Below are positions 50,336-63,670 of a DNA stretch of 64,000 bases, piece by piece (the first letter of the stretch is position 1; every line of letters begins with the position of its first letter). The notes under the pieces were generated by a model. The model saw nothing but the letters and a program-made list of their open reading frames with translations, had not been told where the DNA came from and searched no databases. The position numbers and the translations under genes were made by a program. The DNA is from Mesaphorura yosii (Eukaryota > Arthropoda > Collembola > Poduromorpha > Tullbergiidae): contig WIXG01000165.1 of assembly GCA_009869945.1 (NCBI GenBank), forward strand, positions 103,357-167,356, written 5' to 3'.

Positions 50336-52997
50336 ATGGGCGAAGAACTTGTGAAGATGACCTCGACACTCGTCGAAACAGTTTCCATCAACTACGAGGA
50401 TTTTAATGAAAGCTTCTTGACATGTGGCACTTGCCTGTGGTATGCTGAAAAAATTGATTTCAGATAAGAGTTCGTAGTTCCTGGATTTTACTTGGTTTAT
50501 ATTGCTTTCCAGCACTTTCAACGGAGCTGATAACATACCAAAATTGCTGCCCTGCTCACACACCGTGTGCCTTGTAAGTAAGCAATTCTAATCCTGTTTT
50601 ATAATTGGTCCGTGGCCCGCGGCCGGGTTAAGGTTTCCATCGCTGTCATAATTTCGTCAAACAATTTACCTTTCCTTTCCAGCACTGCTTGGGTCGTATT
50701 GTGGCGTGTAACAATAATACATCGGTGACTTCAACTCCACAGTCGTCGTCTTCTGTCATTACATCCATGACACTTTCCAGCAATCATATGCAAGAGGCTC
50801 CGAAATTTCGGTTAGTTAATGCGAGCACCATTTAAAGTTAGATAGCGAACTTGGCATATGATGACATACTTACATACTTCGAACTTCGAACACTTCAGGT
50901 GCCCAATTTGCCGTGAATTAATTACGATACCACGTGGAGGTGTTGCGGCTTTGCCACCTTCGTTTTTGGTGAATCAACTGCTGGACTTGATGGCATCGCA
51001 GAGAAGGGAAGTTGTCCCAAAATGCTCTACACATTCAAATCAGGTACGTCTGGAAATTTCTTGTCGTCCCTGCATTAAAAGTATTCCTCCTTTTTCATTT
51101 TATTTTTCACACAGGAACTGCTATTCTGTGAAACTTGTGATTCCGTTTTTTGTTCATCTTGTGTGGCATCTCCGCATTCATCGTTAAAATCGTCACAAAT
51201 TGGTGATCATACGGTTATACCATTTTCCATCGCCATCAAAAGGATGTCAGAAATTCTACTGTACAAAGCTAACGAATGTTTGACAAAAGTTAGTGACAAG
51301 AATTAAAATTTCGGAACCGGATTGGTGTAATCTTCATTTGAGATTTTGTTCACAGTTGGACGAGGCGAGTGACAGTGTTGCGGATGAAATGAGAAGATTG
51401 GGTTCGGCTGCGGATGCGGCCTGCGAAGTGGCTAACAAAGCATTTGAGGACGCAGCCTTGCTTCTCGAAAAGCGAAGAGCGAATTACATTGCGAGTATTC
51501 ATCAGGTTGCGGCAATGAAGAAGGAAAAACTTAAAGAGCAATTGGATTTGATTGAGAAGGAAAGGGCTGCAGTTCGGGCGACGTGTGATGGTCTTGAATA
51601 CCAAGTTGAGGTACACCTCCCTGTCCCGATTCTGATAAGATGAGGGCCAAATCTAAAGGCCTTGAAATTTTTAGGTCCGACACATCACGAAAAGAATCTC
51701 TGAACTCTCATCTCAACTGGATTCTTTCATATCCCTTCGTCATCCGAGGGAAAATGCGTACTTGCTCTGCAAAACCGAAAGTGATCTAATGTCTCTGGAA
51801 TCGGCCGTCTCCACAAACATTCGTACTTCAACGACTTTTCCACCACTCTGTACTTTGACCGTTGCTCCTGAATCTCTGCTGACTGTCGGGCTCGAAGTTG
51901 AGCTTTTGCTTGAAACGAGAGACTACTACAACAAGTTTCGGAAAGAAGGGGGCGATCCTGTTCAGGTCTCTATAACTTGTCCTGATTCGAAACCGTTTCC
52001 AAACAACAAAATAACTGTGCAAGACAACGAGGACGGGATGTACTTCGTCAAATTCACACCTTCGGAAGTCGGGATTTATCAAGTGCAAGTGCAGATATTT
52101 GGAAGGCCCATCAAAGACAGCAATGTCAAGATCGAATTTTCAGAACACAACGACCCTATAAAAGTTTGGGGGAAGGACGAGCTTTGTCAGCCTGTCTCTG
52201 TTGCAAAGAATGAAATTGGCGAATTGTTTGTGTTGGACACTGGCAATGGAAGAATTGTTGTTTTGGACCAGAGCCTGCAAATGAAACGAATCTTGAAGAA
52301 CGAGACACTCGAGGTAAAATTTTTGTTTTGAAATAGTAATTTTCGTGTTAACTTTTCTGATTTTGGAATTCAGGGTCGAAGCTGCACGGGATTGACGTAC
52401 TGCAATAAATCGGACAATTTACTCGTCGTTAATTGGAGGTCGAAGACGGTGACACGAATGTCCGTAAAAGACGGCTCTACAATTGGAAACTTCACTCATT
52501 CTGGATTTGTTGAACCCATCGGCATCTCAATGGACCTGGAAGGCAGTATTTACGTGGTTGACAACGGAGCTCGGACTATTTTCGTGTTCGATTCCCAAGG
52601 AGCTCCGAAATCCCACATTCACCGAGATAACTTTGAGCTGCTTGGTGGAGTCGCGATAAGCTCGGATGGAAAGTCGTTAGTTGTTGGTGATACGTCTCTG
52701 TACATAATTGACATCAGTGGGAACGAAAAACTTCAACCGGACAAGGAAATCAAGGTAAACAGTAGCAAAGGCAGATTTGGAGCTGTTGTAATTGATTTGG
52801 AAGGTAACATCATCGCCACTAGAACAGAGAAGGGTCGAAGCTGTGCACAAATATTTAAAGATGCAAAACTCGTCTCAACGATCGACTCGTTCAATTCAAA
52901 ACTCAAAAGACCAAGTGATTTAACTGTTCTAAACAACAATAACGTGCTGGTGATTGATCTTGGAAATGATTGTGTGAAGCAATATCGGTACAAATAA
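50336..52997 (+). CDS. TRIM-NHL E3 ubiquitin ligase (RING, B-box, coiled coil, filamin repeat, NHL)
   Basis: Eight exons (50336-50439, 50513-50573, 50683-50810, 50899-51043, 51115-51288, 51356-51610, 51675-52313, 52374-52997) give 709 residues. The RING (CGTC ... LPCSHTVCLHC ... CPIC) is split by a ~43-residue Ser/Thr-rich insert after CLHC. A B-box follows (about 140-195; CSTHSNQ, CETCDSVFCSSC), then coiled coil (about 205-330), a filamin-type Ig repeat (about 345-435, with NEDGMYFVKFTPSEVGIYQV), and NHL beta-propeller blades (about 440-709). This order matches TRIM2/TRIM3/TRIM71. Such proteins ubiquitinate substrates, and several bind RNA through the NHL face. Which subfamily it belongs to is not settled; TRIM2/3-like is my best guess. 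Confidence 0.9.
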
Positions 52998-54388
52998 TTT
53001 TGGCTCTCGAGTTAAGTCGTCAATAAGGTAAATACCGTTAAACCTTAAGTTACTTGTTAATTTTCGTTCGTTCGACGAATTCTCGTCTCGCACTTCGTTA
53101 ATCATTACTCGGTATGGTAATTGTTGTAAAATAATATTGTCTTTTGCCCTTCTTGTATGAGTTTCCCTAAATGTTGTGCGCCGTGTCCTGTTTATATTGT
53201 TTAAGCCCTAAATTCGGATTAGTAAAGGAATACAATGGAATAATAATTACTAGGTTATAACCTGCCTTATGTGTATACCTGGACTAGTTTAAGTTTTAAT
53301 TAACTACACTTTCGTTCATGTTGATGCTGATGTTAAAGAATTCGACGAGGTTTTCTAGTTTCAAGAATGGTAAATTCTAATTTGAAGTCTAGTATGAAAT
53401 AGTGCAATATTATGACAAGTCGAATAATTAGTAACGCTAGAACTAAACTACTTCAGATTGCAATAGAAGAGTTGTAGTGATTTTGCCAGGAAGTTGGGCG
53501 TGACGTAGGATTCGATAACTTGGTTCTGGTTTCCTTAAAGATGCCGAATCTGAAATCTGGTAATTGATTTATTTTATGGAAGGACAGGGACAGAGCCAAA
53601 ACTGCCAGAAGTGAATGAGCAGGATGATTGAGCTGAGCAGATTCGGTGCTGGAAGCCGGAACTGAAATTATCTGATCAGTATGAAGAGGTGGACAATTCT
53701 ATAATAAAACGCGCATTTAGGTCCAAATACCTCAGTCTCACGTGCTTGTTCGAATGCCATACTTTTTGTTTGAGATATTTGTGTTCAATTAAACTATAAT
53801 TTTGATCTTTTTGTTGTTCGCGATGTGAATTTGGGGTTCGACGTTTGGGTAACTTTTACCTTACGACGTAAATTAAGTATTAACTTGATTTCGAATTAAG
53901 CTCATTTTAACTCAGCATTCATGTACTTAATTTTTACGTCTAGTCGTTTTCTTACATGATAATCTCAAGCCAATTTTCAGGGATGCGTTTGTTTATACTT
54001 TATTCCAGGCATTGTGTTGCATTGCTCTTTTACGTATGTCGAGTTAAGTCTCATTCGGTTAAGTTTTGTTATGACGCGGCTGGTTGAGTGGACAGTGAAG
54101 AATTAAATGCGAAAGTCTTCACTTTAGGGTAATTAAGTTCACGCATTACTACACTACACCCTGTTATTGTTAGCGCTCTAATTAAATAAAATCAGAGATC
54201 TTCGAAGATGAAATCGCATCGCATGCACATTGCTTAATTCACCAAGAGTTTATTTGACGTAGGAAAAATATTAAAGTTAAACTTACGGTTAGAGTGGTAC
54301 ATTAAACTCGGATCACGGATGACGAACTCGCATCCACAATAATGACAATAATAACTGCATAATTTAATTAAACATGGAGGACATTAAG
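52998..54388 (+). other. Long AT-rich 3' UTR region of the TRIM-NHL gene
   Basis: No coding sequence is seen. AATAAA hexamers occur at 53703-53708 and 54185-54190. A TTTATT at 54249-54254 gives the minus-strand poly(A) signal for SPCS1, so the two 3' ends may lie very close. Confidence 0.45.
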
Positions 54389-54988
54389 TCATTTCTTCTT
54401 TTTCTTGTCCTTGGAATCGGAGCCATCCCCGTCGGATGGCCGTGGAGGTCTTGGTTTTTGCCAGTTCAGGGCCTTTCGCTTGTAAATCGGCCAAGGTGGA
54501 ATTGTAAGCTGCAAAAGTAGAACAAAGCCTTCGACACAATCAGCGGTTTATATTTCCATACGAAGAAACTTACAATGGCCGCAAGTAAGAATCCAGCACC
54601 GAGAATGCGCACGGTTTCAGAGAATTGTTGAATGATGTAACCCCAAATAAATCCTACAGCCTAAAAACCAACATGACCCAGTTAATCAGTGATCCATTGG
54701 TTGGTGTCACAATTTCCAAAATCAATGATGGCAACCACAGCTTCAAAATGATTGCTTACCCCGAAAAGTAAAATGATAATTCGCGACAGCTTCTCGGCTC
54801 TGGCCTGGCCATCATAATCCTGAAAGAGAAATGCAATAGACCATCAATATCAGCACTGACTTCATTAAAAAACGACCGAATTAATTAACTAGCTTAGCGC
54901 TATTGACTCGACATAATTGTCACTGTCAAACGTCAAAATCAAAATCACTTACCATATGGAGTCCTTCGTACCATTCTGTTAAACCCAT
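54389..54988 (-). CDS. SPCS1: Signal peptidase complex subunit 1
   Basis: Four small exons (54988-54953, 54819-54760, 54660-54574, 54508-54389) give 100 residues; the human short form is 102. DYDGQARAEKLSRIIILLFG leads into two membrane helices (about 25-43 and 50-70) forming a hairpin, and a basic cytosolic tail ends in a Lys run. It is an accessory subunit of the ER signal peptidase that helps exclude membrane helices from cleavage. The exons are too short to stand out as long open frames. Confidence 0.95.
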
Positions 54989-57900
54989 GACTTGTTGAAG
55001 CCTTTCTTAAGCACAACTTTCACTGGAGAAATTCGGTATTTCAGGTAAATGCTGCTTTCACTCGGTATCTGTATTAATTTATGCTAGCACACAGATAAGA
55101 ATTATTACACCGCCTGCAGTCTGTGTTTTATGCCACATAAGCCTTCCGCATATTGGCATTAAATACTTCGAAGCTTTGAAACCTGGCGCACTTCAGCTGC
55201 AGGAAGTCAACCACTTTATAAATGAGTTGAGAAGTTGAGATATGCTCTTTTCGTTTTTATGTAGGCGTACGCACGCAAGCACGAATCAGTTGGCTGAAAT
55301 TCAATTTCAAATTGAAGCCATTTTATTCATTTTAATTTAGCTATTTAATATTTAGGGCCTTGTAGTTCAATTATTGAGACTACCATTTTACGCGGATACG
55401 AGCACAGGTCAAATACTCATCGCACTCGTGCTAATTTCCAGGTTTCGGTTTGTGCTTAAAATCTGGAGAAAAATCTATGTGAGCTGTGACGAATTCTTGG
55501 ATATTTCATGGACACTCGCCGTGATATCAGTATTTTCTTAATGTCAGTGCTCCGTGCTCTCTGATTCGCAACACACAGATTCATTGATTCATACATGTGA
55601 CAAATATTCTCACCTCACAGTCTGACATTCTCAAATCCAGTTCTTCATTACTTCGCGAGTATTACTGTTGTAGGCAATAAGCAATTACGCACTCTTATCA
55701 GTAATGATGAAAATGATGGGTCATAGGATAGATAGTGATTGAGAGGTATGGGGTGATAACTCACACTCACAGGCACGAGACTGCTAGACATGGAGTGCAA
55801 TTAGTACATCAGCCAGCCAACCATGTCCAACATCTCAACCAATCAAAAAGGAAGCCTTTTCTGAGTTTCAAGATGGTATCAAACTGGAACAGGAACGTCC
55901 TTCGACCGTCTTATACAAAAGCATCCGGTGAACTGCATTTCAAAGGTGAGTACGACCATAATCACAGTTTTTAATTGCACGCAATGAGGCATTAAGCGCG
56001 CTTAGCGTGTAAGAACTTAACACAGCCTCAATAAATTGGATGAATGCTGCTCTACTGCTTGTGCAGCAAAATAATGCTGCAAAGTGCGAAAAATAGTACG
56101 AACGACTTGAGCTAGAACATCGACCACATTCTGAAGAAGTTTTTAGCATTTAATCGCCATTCCACTTGCAAAGGAATTTCATTTTGAGCTGTTGGGCCTT
56201 GTTTTGAGGGAACCTGAATGCTGGATTGCATTGAGCCAGAGTTCGAGTTCGTTGAGAAAGACGCGCATCCTGTATAGAAAAGAATTTTGCGAATTGCAAA
56301 TGACTGGAGTCGTACGCTTGGAATTGAGACGCAATGAAAAAATCGTCCTGCCTGCGTCAAAGTGTCGCGCATTATTGGCATTCTTATCTGTTTATGACAT
56401 TCTCTCACGAATTTAATATGACTGGAATGAATCATTCTGAATGAACTGAATCCCGTACTTGCGAAGCCAGGAAGAGAGAACTCCCACCATTAACCTCTCA
56501 TTCTCCGCCTCGCTGTTGCTGTTATTCTTATCACCTTCCTGTAGAAAGTTAGTCATCAGACTGCAGAGTCTAGAACTCTGGAAGATGAAGTCGCGTCTCA
56601 AGTGACTTTGGCACTTGTTTAATTTCAGTTCAGAACATGTCAAGCTGATATGTTTTTATTCAGTAGTGCTTGTCTCGTGTTGTGACTTACGACACTTAGG
56701 AGCTACAAGCTCGGCGGCTTGTTCCGTGGTATCGTGTGTGTAAATTGCAGTTTACTCAATTATCTCAAGCAGGACTCACATTTGATTGCGTAACAGCAGA
56801 AAACCCTTAAAGTAAGTACACGCGATTTCCTTGCTTTTGATGCTTTCAGTTTCAAGAAAGATCAGACATTTTCCCGTGCCGTGTGCATGATGACCATAGA
56901 AATAGTCTCGTGTCTGAAGTTTACTGGACAATAATTACTTATTATGCAACCGGATTCACAGTCCATCAATCATTCATGTGACATTTGAGACGTGACTGGA
57001 CTTTGGATCCTGTGGATTTCATTTGGCACACTTACAATTGCAATGGCATTCAATTTGGACTAGGTCTTTGTTCGATCTTGTGGCAGTAGACAGGCTTCCG
57101 GCCTACGTGCTTTATCATGACAGCAGTAAGACAAAATAGCATAGTTGCAGATGCACGGAACAATAGAAAAATGAGCTATTGCTTTTGTACTGCATAGAAA
57201 AACATATTTCCATCTTTCGATGGATTACTGCCTGTCTTAACTCACCGCAACTCACAATTCGAATTACAATTTTTGTGACTGGCAATTAAAGTTCAAGGTT
57301 TCGCAATAATGGCAGGCGAAACACAGAACAGAAGGACGTCAGGACTGGATTTTATTACAACTTAAAAATTGAGCAGCAATTTTCTGTTTCTATTTCTACA
57401 TTTGCAATCTGCGTTGTGCATCTGGGCCGTGTCGAGTCGAGTCGTGCGCATTTTAATTCATCGCTAAATTGCAAATTATAAATGGAGGATGCGGCTGTCG
57501 AGTTGAAATCATTCAAATTTCTGCTCTGTGCGTTGCATGGAACATCCCCGGAAACTGTTTGCACAAGAAACAAGATTTGTTTCCTTAACGTAGAGAGCAC
57601 AGGAATGGCACAGATTCATATTCCAGTGGCTTTCGCTTTCGCTATTTACAGTTTCAGTTTGCGGTTTCAGTAAATCAGCAAAAACCACAAATTCATCCAC
57701 ATCAACTACGAACGTCAATGCGCATCACGAAACATTTAGAATTGAACGTGGCAGGATCGAACTAATTAGAGAGCTAACCAATTAATTCTACCACCGGTAG
57801 TTGCTTTCCAGTCCCAGTTAGACGTTCTTTCCATTACATTTCAGTGCTCTGTGCATTTCTATTATGCAATTTCGTATTTCCTTGCAAAGATGTATTTGTA

Positions 57901-57989
57901 AATAATCCGCAATAATTTTGCCGTGTTATGTGATTTGTGGCGTGACTGACCTTTGACCAAGCAGGTCAGGTTACAAAAATAGCATTAAA
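54989..57989. other. 3 kb intergenic region upstream of GPR155
   Basis: I see no supported gene. Two good splice donors could mark 5' UTR exons: at 55946 (after an ATG-started frame from 55873, CAAAG|GTGAGT) and at 56811 (TTAAA|GTAAGT). They might belong to GPR155 or to an unknown noncoding transcript. Confidence 0.35.
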
Positions 57990-60900
57990 ATGCCCGGGTG
58001 CAAGGTGAGTAAAGGTTTTGCGGGTCGCGGGTTCAATTTCGAAGAAAGTTAACAAGAATTTTTAACTTGCTGCGTGTGTTGACAACAAAATTCCTGGGCA
58101 AGCAACGCCATTGAGAATCTGGTTTTGAATGTGAAAGAAGATAAGCAATGCTGCAGGTTAGTTGTTGTCGATACTACGAATCAGCGTGTTGTAAAATGTA
58201 ATCACGGCACGGGCACTCATGTCATGTCTCAAGAATTCTGGATCAGCGATTGTGCGATCAGATTGCAAGTGTGTGCGTGAGGTCAAGCTTGGAGATGAAC
58301 TCTGAGTGCAGAACAAGCAGAAATTAGCGCTTAACCCAGCACATGTCAAGGCAGGGCAGAATCGCAGAACATAGCGAATTAACGTCGGGAAGCACGGAGT
58401 AACGCAATCGTTTCTAGTTCTTTGATATGTCTCGACTGCAGTGGCGGTATTTAGTTAGTTAATACATCATTTGCACTTTACACGTTAAACAGGGACCACG
58501 TTATGGTTTTAAGGAAGTGCTTCACTTTGTGACTGGGGCTGCGAACGAGAACGCGAACCCGAACTCGGGCGCTTCGACACAGCAGTCGACAGGAGCAAGC
58601 CACTCCGTCGGCGGTGTATTTGTGCGTACCGAAATTCACTTAATTCTAGAAAAATAGGCGAATTAGCTTTTTCCGACCGGTTAATATAATTGCACTCGAA
58701 TTCTTTTGCTCGTTGCAGGACGTCAGCACCGCGAGCGCCAGCACACGCACAAGCACTGAGTGGTTCGACGCTGCCTCTGACGCCGATTTCACGATGGAGA
58801 TTGACGATTTGTATCCGGCTGTCATCGAGTGCTTCAGCATAATCCTTCTTGGGTAAACCAAACTCACATTAAGCATTTCACGACACATCTTTGACAAGTC
58901 GGAGTCTTAAATGAGATACTTCGCAACAGTTATGTGGCAGGAAAGACTGGCATCATCTCCACGACTGAGACAAAGGGCCTGAACACATTCATCGGGACCT
59001 TCGCCCTGCCCTCACTGATATTCATGTCAATGGCTCAGTTAGACTTGAGGTAAGTTAGCCATGGGCAACCACGAACTTGACCTCTGAATTCCATTATCTA
59101 CAAGTTTCTGAATTTTAATTCTCACTTTAATTTACAGCTTGGTGAACTGGTACTTCCTGCTCGCAATTTGCCTGGCAAAAGCCATCGTCTTCTTTTCAGT
59201 TGTGATAATCACGCTCGTCGTGAATCGACCAATTCGCCTGGACAAAGCGGGCCTCTTTGCAATATTTTGTACACAGAGCAACGATTTCGCACTGGGCTAC
59301 CCAATTATTGCCGCACTCTACGACCGAACGCATCCAGAGTACAAAACGTACCTTTACCTCGTCGCCCCAGTCAGTCTCATCATACTTAACCCCGTCGCAT
59401 TCATCCTGATGGAAATCTCCAAGCAACGAGACTTTGAGTTGGCCGAGTTTGAAAATACTCACATTAGGAAGTCTGAGAGCATACTCAAAGTGGCGAAGCA
59501 AGTCTCCAAGGGCGTGATGCTTAATCCCATCGTGCTCATGACGGCGCTTGGAATTTGTGGTAATTTAATCTTCAGTCATTGTGTCCCGGATGTGCTGTCG
59601 AGGATTCTGAATGTAAGTTCGCATACTGCGTAAACCAAACCAACCAACGGACACCGTGATTTAATGCTCTGTCTCGATTTTAGACTCTTGGATCTGCTTT
59701 TTCTGCGTCGGCGCTCTTCTCTCTCGGTCTGACGATGGTTGGGAGCGCAGCCACGCTGAAGGGTGCTGGGCTCGTGGTTCCTGGAATTCTCATCACACTC
59801 AAACTGCTCGTGCTTCCTGTTGTGACACGCGAAGTCGTGAGTCTCATTAATGCCGGCGTGGATGCAAATGACACAATTTCACTTAGCAATTACGGTGAGT
59901 GGTGTCGAATTACACCTGTCAAATTGCAAGAAATTATTCGAGATTGCGTTCACTTCTAAGTACTACGGGAGACTTTTCTGAGGATGTCTATACGCTGACA
60001 TGACCTCAATTATATTATATATTATACTTATATTTTTCAGGATTCCTGTACGGCACATTTCCTACTGCGCCAGGTGTCTTTGTGTATGCCGTTCAGTACG
60101 ACTTGTCTGTCGAAATGGTACGCGAAATGTCACAATCAACAATCGAGCACATGCCGATTTCCTCGTTACTGTCATTAATTCATTCATATATTCTGCAGAT
60201 TGCAGGTGGCATGGTCGCGTGCACATTTCTGTCCGCCCCGCTCATGTTCGTCTCTGCAAAGATGATTACGCTGAAAAATGAACTGAATCCTTCGGATTAC
60301 GTACCTGATCTGGACACGTTCCTGTTTAACATGAGTATTATCGGGCTGCTTGCAACGGTACGTACACTCGTTAACAGCCAAGGAGAAAGAAGCATTTGGC
60401 TATTTGTAATTTTTCAGGTGTGGGTTTTGGTGGTATTCATTCTAAGTCACAAATGGCGTAAAGTGCCGTACTCCATCACTTTCTGTCTGGTCATTTCCCA
60501 AGCGATTGGGTGCATTGGTGCAATTCTCTGGTCCTCATTTGGAACGAAGACGAATGACGACTGGAAGCTGTACCTTCAATTCAGCGTGTTCTCATTTGGG
60601 GTTCTGAGCACAAGAATTTGGACAGCGCTCCTCGCAGCGAGTTTAGTATTTTTGAGGTGCAGGAGTCTGTGCTTTGTGCTCCGAATGAAGTACTACATGT
60701 TTATGATTGGTTGGGGGTAGGTTGAGACTTTTGATTGAACGCGAACGTGACGCTTAATTTGACCTTTGATCGCTGATGCTCATTTGTTAACTGCTTCCTA
60801 CACAGAGTCCCAATCTTGCTCATCGCAATGCTGATGATGATAGTCAAGGGGGAATCTCTGAAGGAAAAGCTGGACCCGAATTTTCAGTATGGCGAGACAC

Positions 60901-62399
60901 AAGCTTTGGTCGCGGTGCTCGTGCTTGTATGCAGTTTCATCGTGACGATTGGCTGTCTTGTCATGCAACAGCGTTACGAAAGACGCTACGCCCAGTACCA
61001 GTCACTCCTCCAACCTCAGCCGTCTACTCAAACGTTGGAGAGCGCCATCGCAATCAATAACGACGACGAAGTAGAACAGCAGCAGCAACGTGAGCCGAAG
61101 GCGTGCTGCTCGAAAATGAATGGCTGCGCCGTTCCTTGTCGACCAGGGCTTGACATCCCAAAGCCAAGGGAAAGTTCGCCCGCACCACCCTGTGTCTCTC
61201 TAAATTGTCGCACGTGCTATCTGAATGGCAACGGCGGAGGTTACGGCGGCTGCGGAGTCACAGTCAACAGCACGGGCGAACACGAGAAATACAATCCGAC
61301 CGTTGTGAAGGCCGGAACGAATGGAACGTGTCCAAAGATTTGTATATCCGAAATAGAAGACTTGGTCGTGATGTCCGACGCACATGAAGACGACGACGAC
61401 GATGATGATATTCGAAACATATTCAGTTACAATGATGATCTTTGTTCCCCATCAAAACACCCTTGCAATGCAGCACAACGAAGGCGATGCTCACAGCTCC
61501 TTGACAAATATCGACGAATGAATCAGCTGACGGAGCCCGAGGAAATTGGAATCGTGCGGGATCGGGACGATGAGTATCAAATGCTACGGCACATCATCTT
61601 GCTGCTGGTGCTAAGCGCCTCGATGTTTGTGGTAAGTAGTCGCTTTTGCCAAAGACCAATTACTAAGTAGTGCTTAAAGTAATCGGTCGGATCTAATCTG
61701 TATGTCGAATTGCAGGGAATTGCACTGTGTGTCTGGACGCTAATCATGGAAGATATTTCTGGAATTTACGTTGAACTGACCTTTCTCGATGCTGCCCTCA
61801 ATTTCGGACAAGGCTTCTTCACGTTCATGTTGTTTGGGCTGAATACCAAAATGATCATCATGCCACTACACAAATGGTAAGACTGGGCCTATTCAAACCG
61901 TCCAGAATGACTGCCAACATGAACGATTGTACTATTAACGATCGTATTTCTCGTGTCTCGTCCCAGGTGGAGAAGACTGGCCTACGGCGAAGGCTCCGTG
62001 TTCCTTCCCAAGTGGGAAGACATACCCATCGAAACAAAACAGACTTGTGAGCAATTCTTGACGTACCACATCGATAAATGTGTGCACGACATCGTCCGCG
62101 ATCGAAGGTCAGGTTACGCGAATAACTGTTGAAACCGGAGGAAAACTATCTCTTACAGACTTTTAATGTGGTCTTATTGCATATATTTCAGATGGCGCAT
62201 GGAATCCTACTCAAGAGTATTTTGCGGACACGAATTTGTGGACTGGCTGTTACTCGTGGGGCTCGCCCGTGACCGTAGCGAAGCTGTTAAATATGGCAGG
62301 CATTTACTCATCGGTCGAGTCCTTCGGCATGTCAAAAACCTGCATCATTTTCATGACCAAGCATTTTTCTACACGTTTTGCCCGCTCGAGGTTGAGTGA
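57990..62399 (+). CDS. GPR155: GPR155/LYCHOS-type lysosomal cholesterol sensor (PIN-like transporter, GPCR-like region, DEP)
   Basis: Thirteen exons (57990-58004, 58493-58621, 58719-58852, 58930-59049, 59138-59612, 59684-59894, 60041-60117, 60199-60357, 60418-60716, 60806-61631, 61716-61876, 61967-62107, 62192-62399) give 984 residues; human GPR155 is 870. From about residue 83 come the helices of the auxin-efflux-carrier-like permease (YVAGKTGIIS, TFALPSLIF, FCTQSNDFALGYPI, GTFPTAPGVFVYAVQY), then GPCR-like helices, then a C-terminal DEP domain (about 900-980; VFCGHEFVDWLL). In mammals LYCHOS senses lysosomal cholesterol and restrains GATOR1, activating mTORC1. A Cys-rich and Asp-rich loop (about 635-740) is inserted. 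The five-residue first exon MPGCK is tentative; a later ATG at 58793 would drop the polar N-terminus. Confidence 0.9.
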
Positions 62400-63670
62400 A
62401 AATGAAATGCGACTGCGTTGAATTCTTTCAGTATTTTAGAGATTTAGATGATAATTTTAGAATTCTTGATCCCGTCTGTGAAATCGCGTGTATTAATTGT
62501 GCATTGTGAATACTGTGGCTTTAAATTTTTAACCCGAAACCGCCGTCGTCGTGTATTTGAACTCTTAGCCTGTTGTTCTTTGAACTGAACTATTTTCAAA
62601 CGAAGATGAGAGTATTTTATGAAATAAGACTCCTTAGTTTATCTCTGATTAATTTTATTATTGTACCCTTATTTCTTGCCGAGTCGGCCAAACAGAGCCA
62701 AAGCAAAGTCAGAATAAAGAAAACGTGTTGTGGTAAGTGGAGTTTGGATCAGCTTTGCTCTGCCTTCGCGTTTCGCTTGCCGCATGCTCGAAGAATTCGC
62801 AATTCGCGATGACGATGATGACGTTGTCCGTGGAATTAAAATTTAAGTTCCGGATCTTGAATCTACAGTCTACTCAATGCAGTTTGCAGCAGCAGAGTCT
62901 GACTTGGCTTGGCCGGGCCTGGAAATAATGCCGCGTGTCCTTCAATCGGATTAAGCGCTCTGGCACCTCAATCGAGACACAAAAGAAGGCTGTCATCATT
63001 CATATAGTTAAATCCTTCGGCTGCGGCTGCACCCGTGACATAATGACTTTGTGCGGGATTTGATTTACTGCAAAAGAATCTATGATCTGCATTCTTCGAC
63101 GCGGCTTAACGCTTAACGAATTGGCGCTTAATTGTAAAATTTACGAGGGTTTAACGAAAGTAGATTAAAATGTTACAACTCAGGGCTAAACAACTAAATT
63201 CCAGGTCGTGCAAGGAATTGAGGTTAGCTGCATGTTAATTAAACTGGATTCTATCGAGCATGACTTCACATTTGAAGATTTACTGCCTCCACGCTGAAAA
63301 TTAAAAGTCGCATAATGGAAATTATCGCCCGCGCGCTCTCCGATTCCGGTTCTCCATTTTATTGTCAAAGCTAAAACGTTTAAAGCAGTCAAAACTTAAG
63401 GTCTAAACAATTTTATATCATTTTAGTTCTAAAATTAGAATACATGTCTTTGACTATCTTTCTCACTTTGGCACTCCGCATTCAGTTCTCAGATACTACT
63501 CATTAACTCATTATTACTGCTATCGGTGGGCGGATCTGTCTTTATTAATTTGTCAAGGATCCCAAAAAGCACAAAGCACGCGTCGCCTTTCGCTATCACA
63601 CTGACGCAGCTGTGTTTCTTTCTGCTATGCTTTTGCTCAGCCTCGGCACGGCATGGCACCTCAGAATTCT
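62400..63670. other. GPR155 3' UTR and tail-to-tail space
   Basis: No gene is supported. This contains the 3' UTRs of GPR155 (+) and the activin-like gene (-). An in-phase ATG frame at 62606 looks like chance. Confidence 0.4.
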
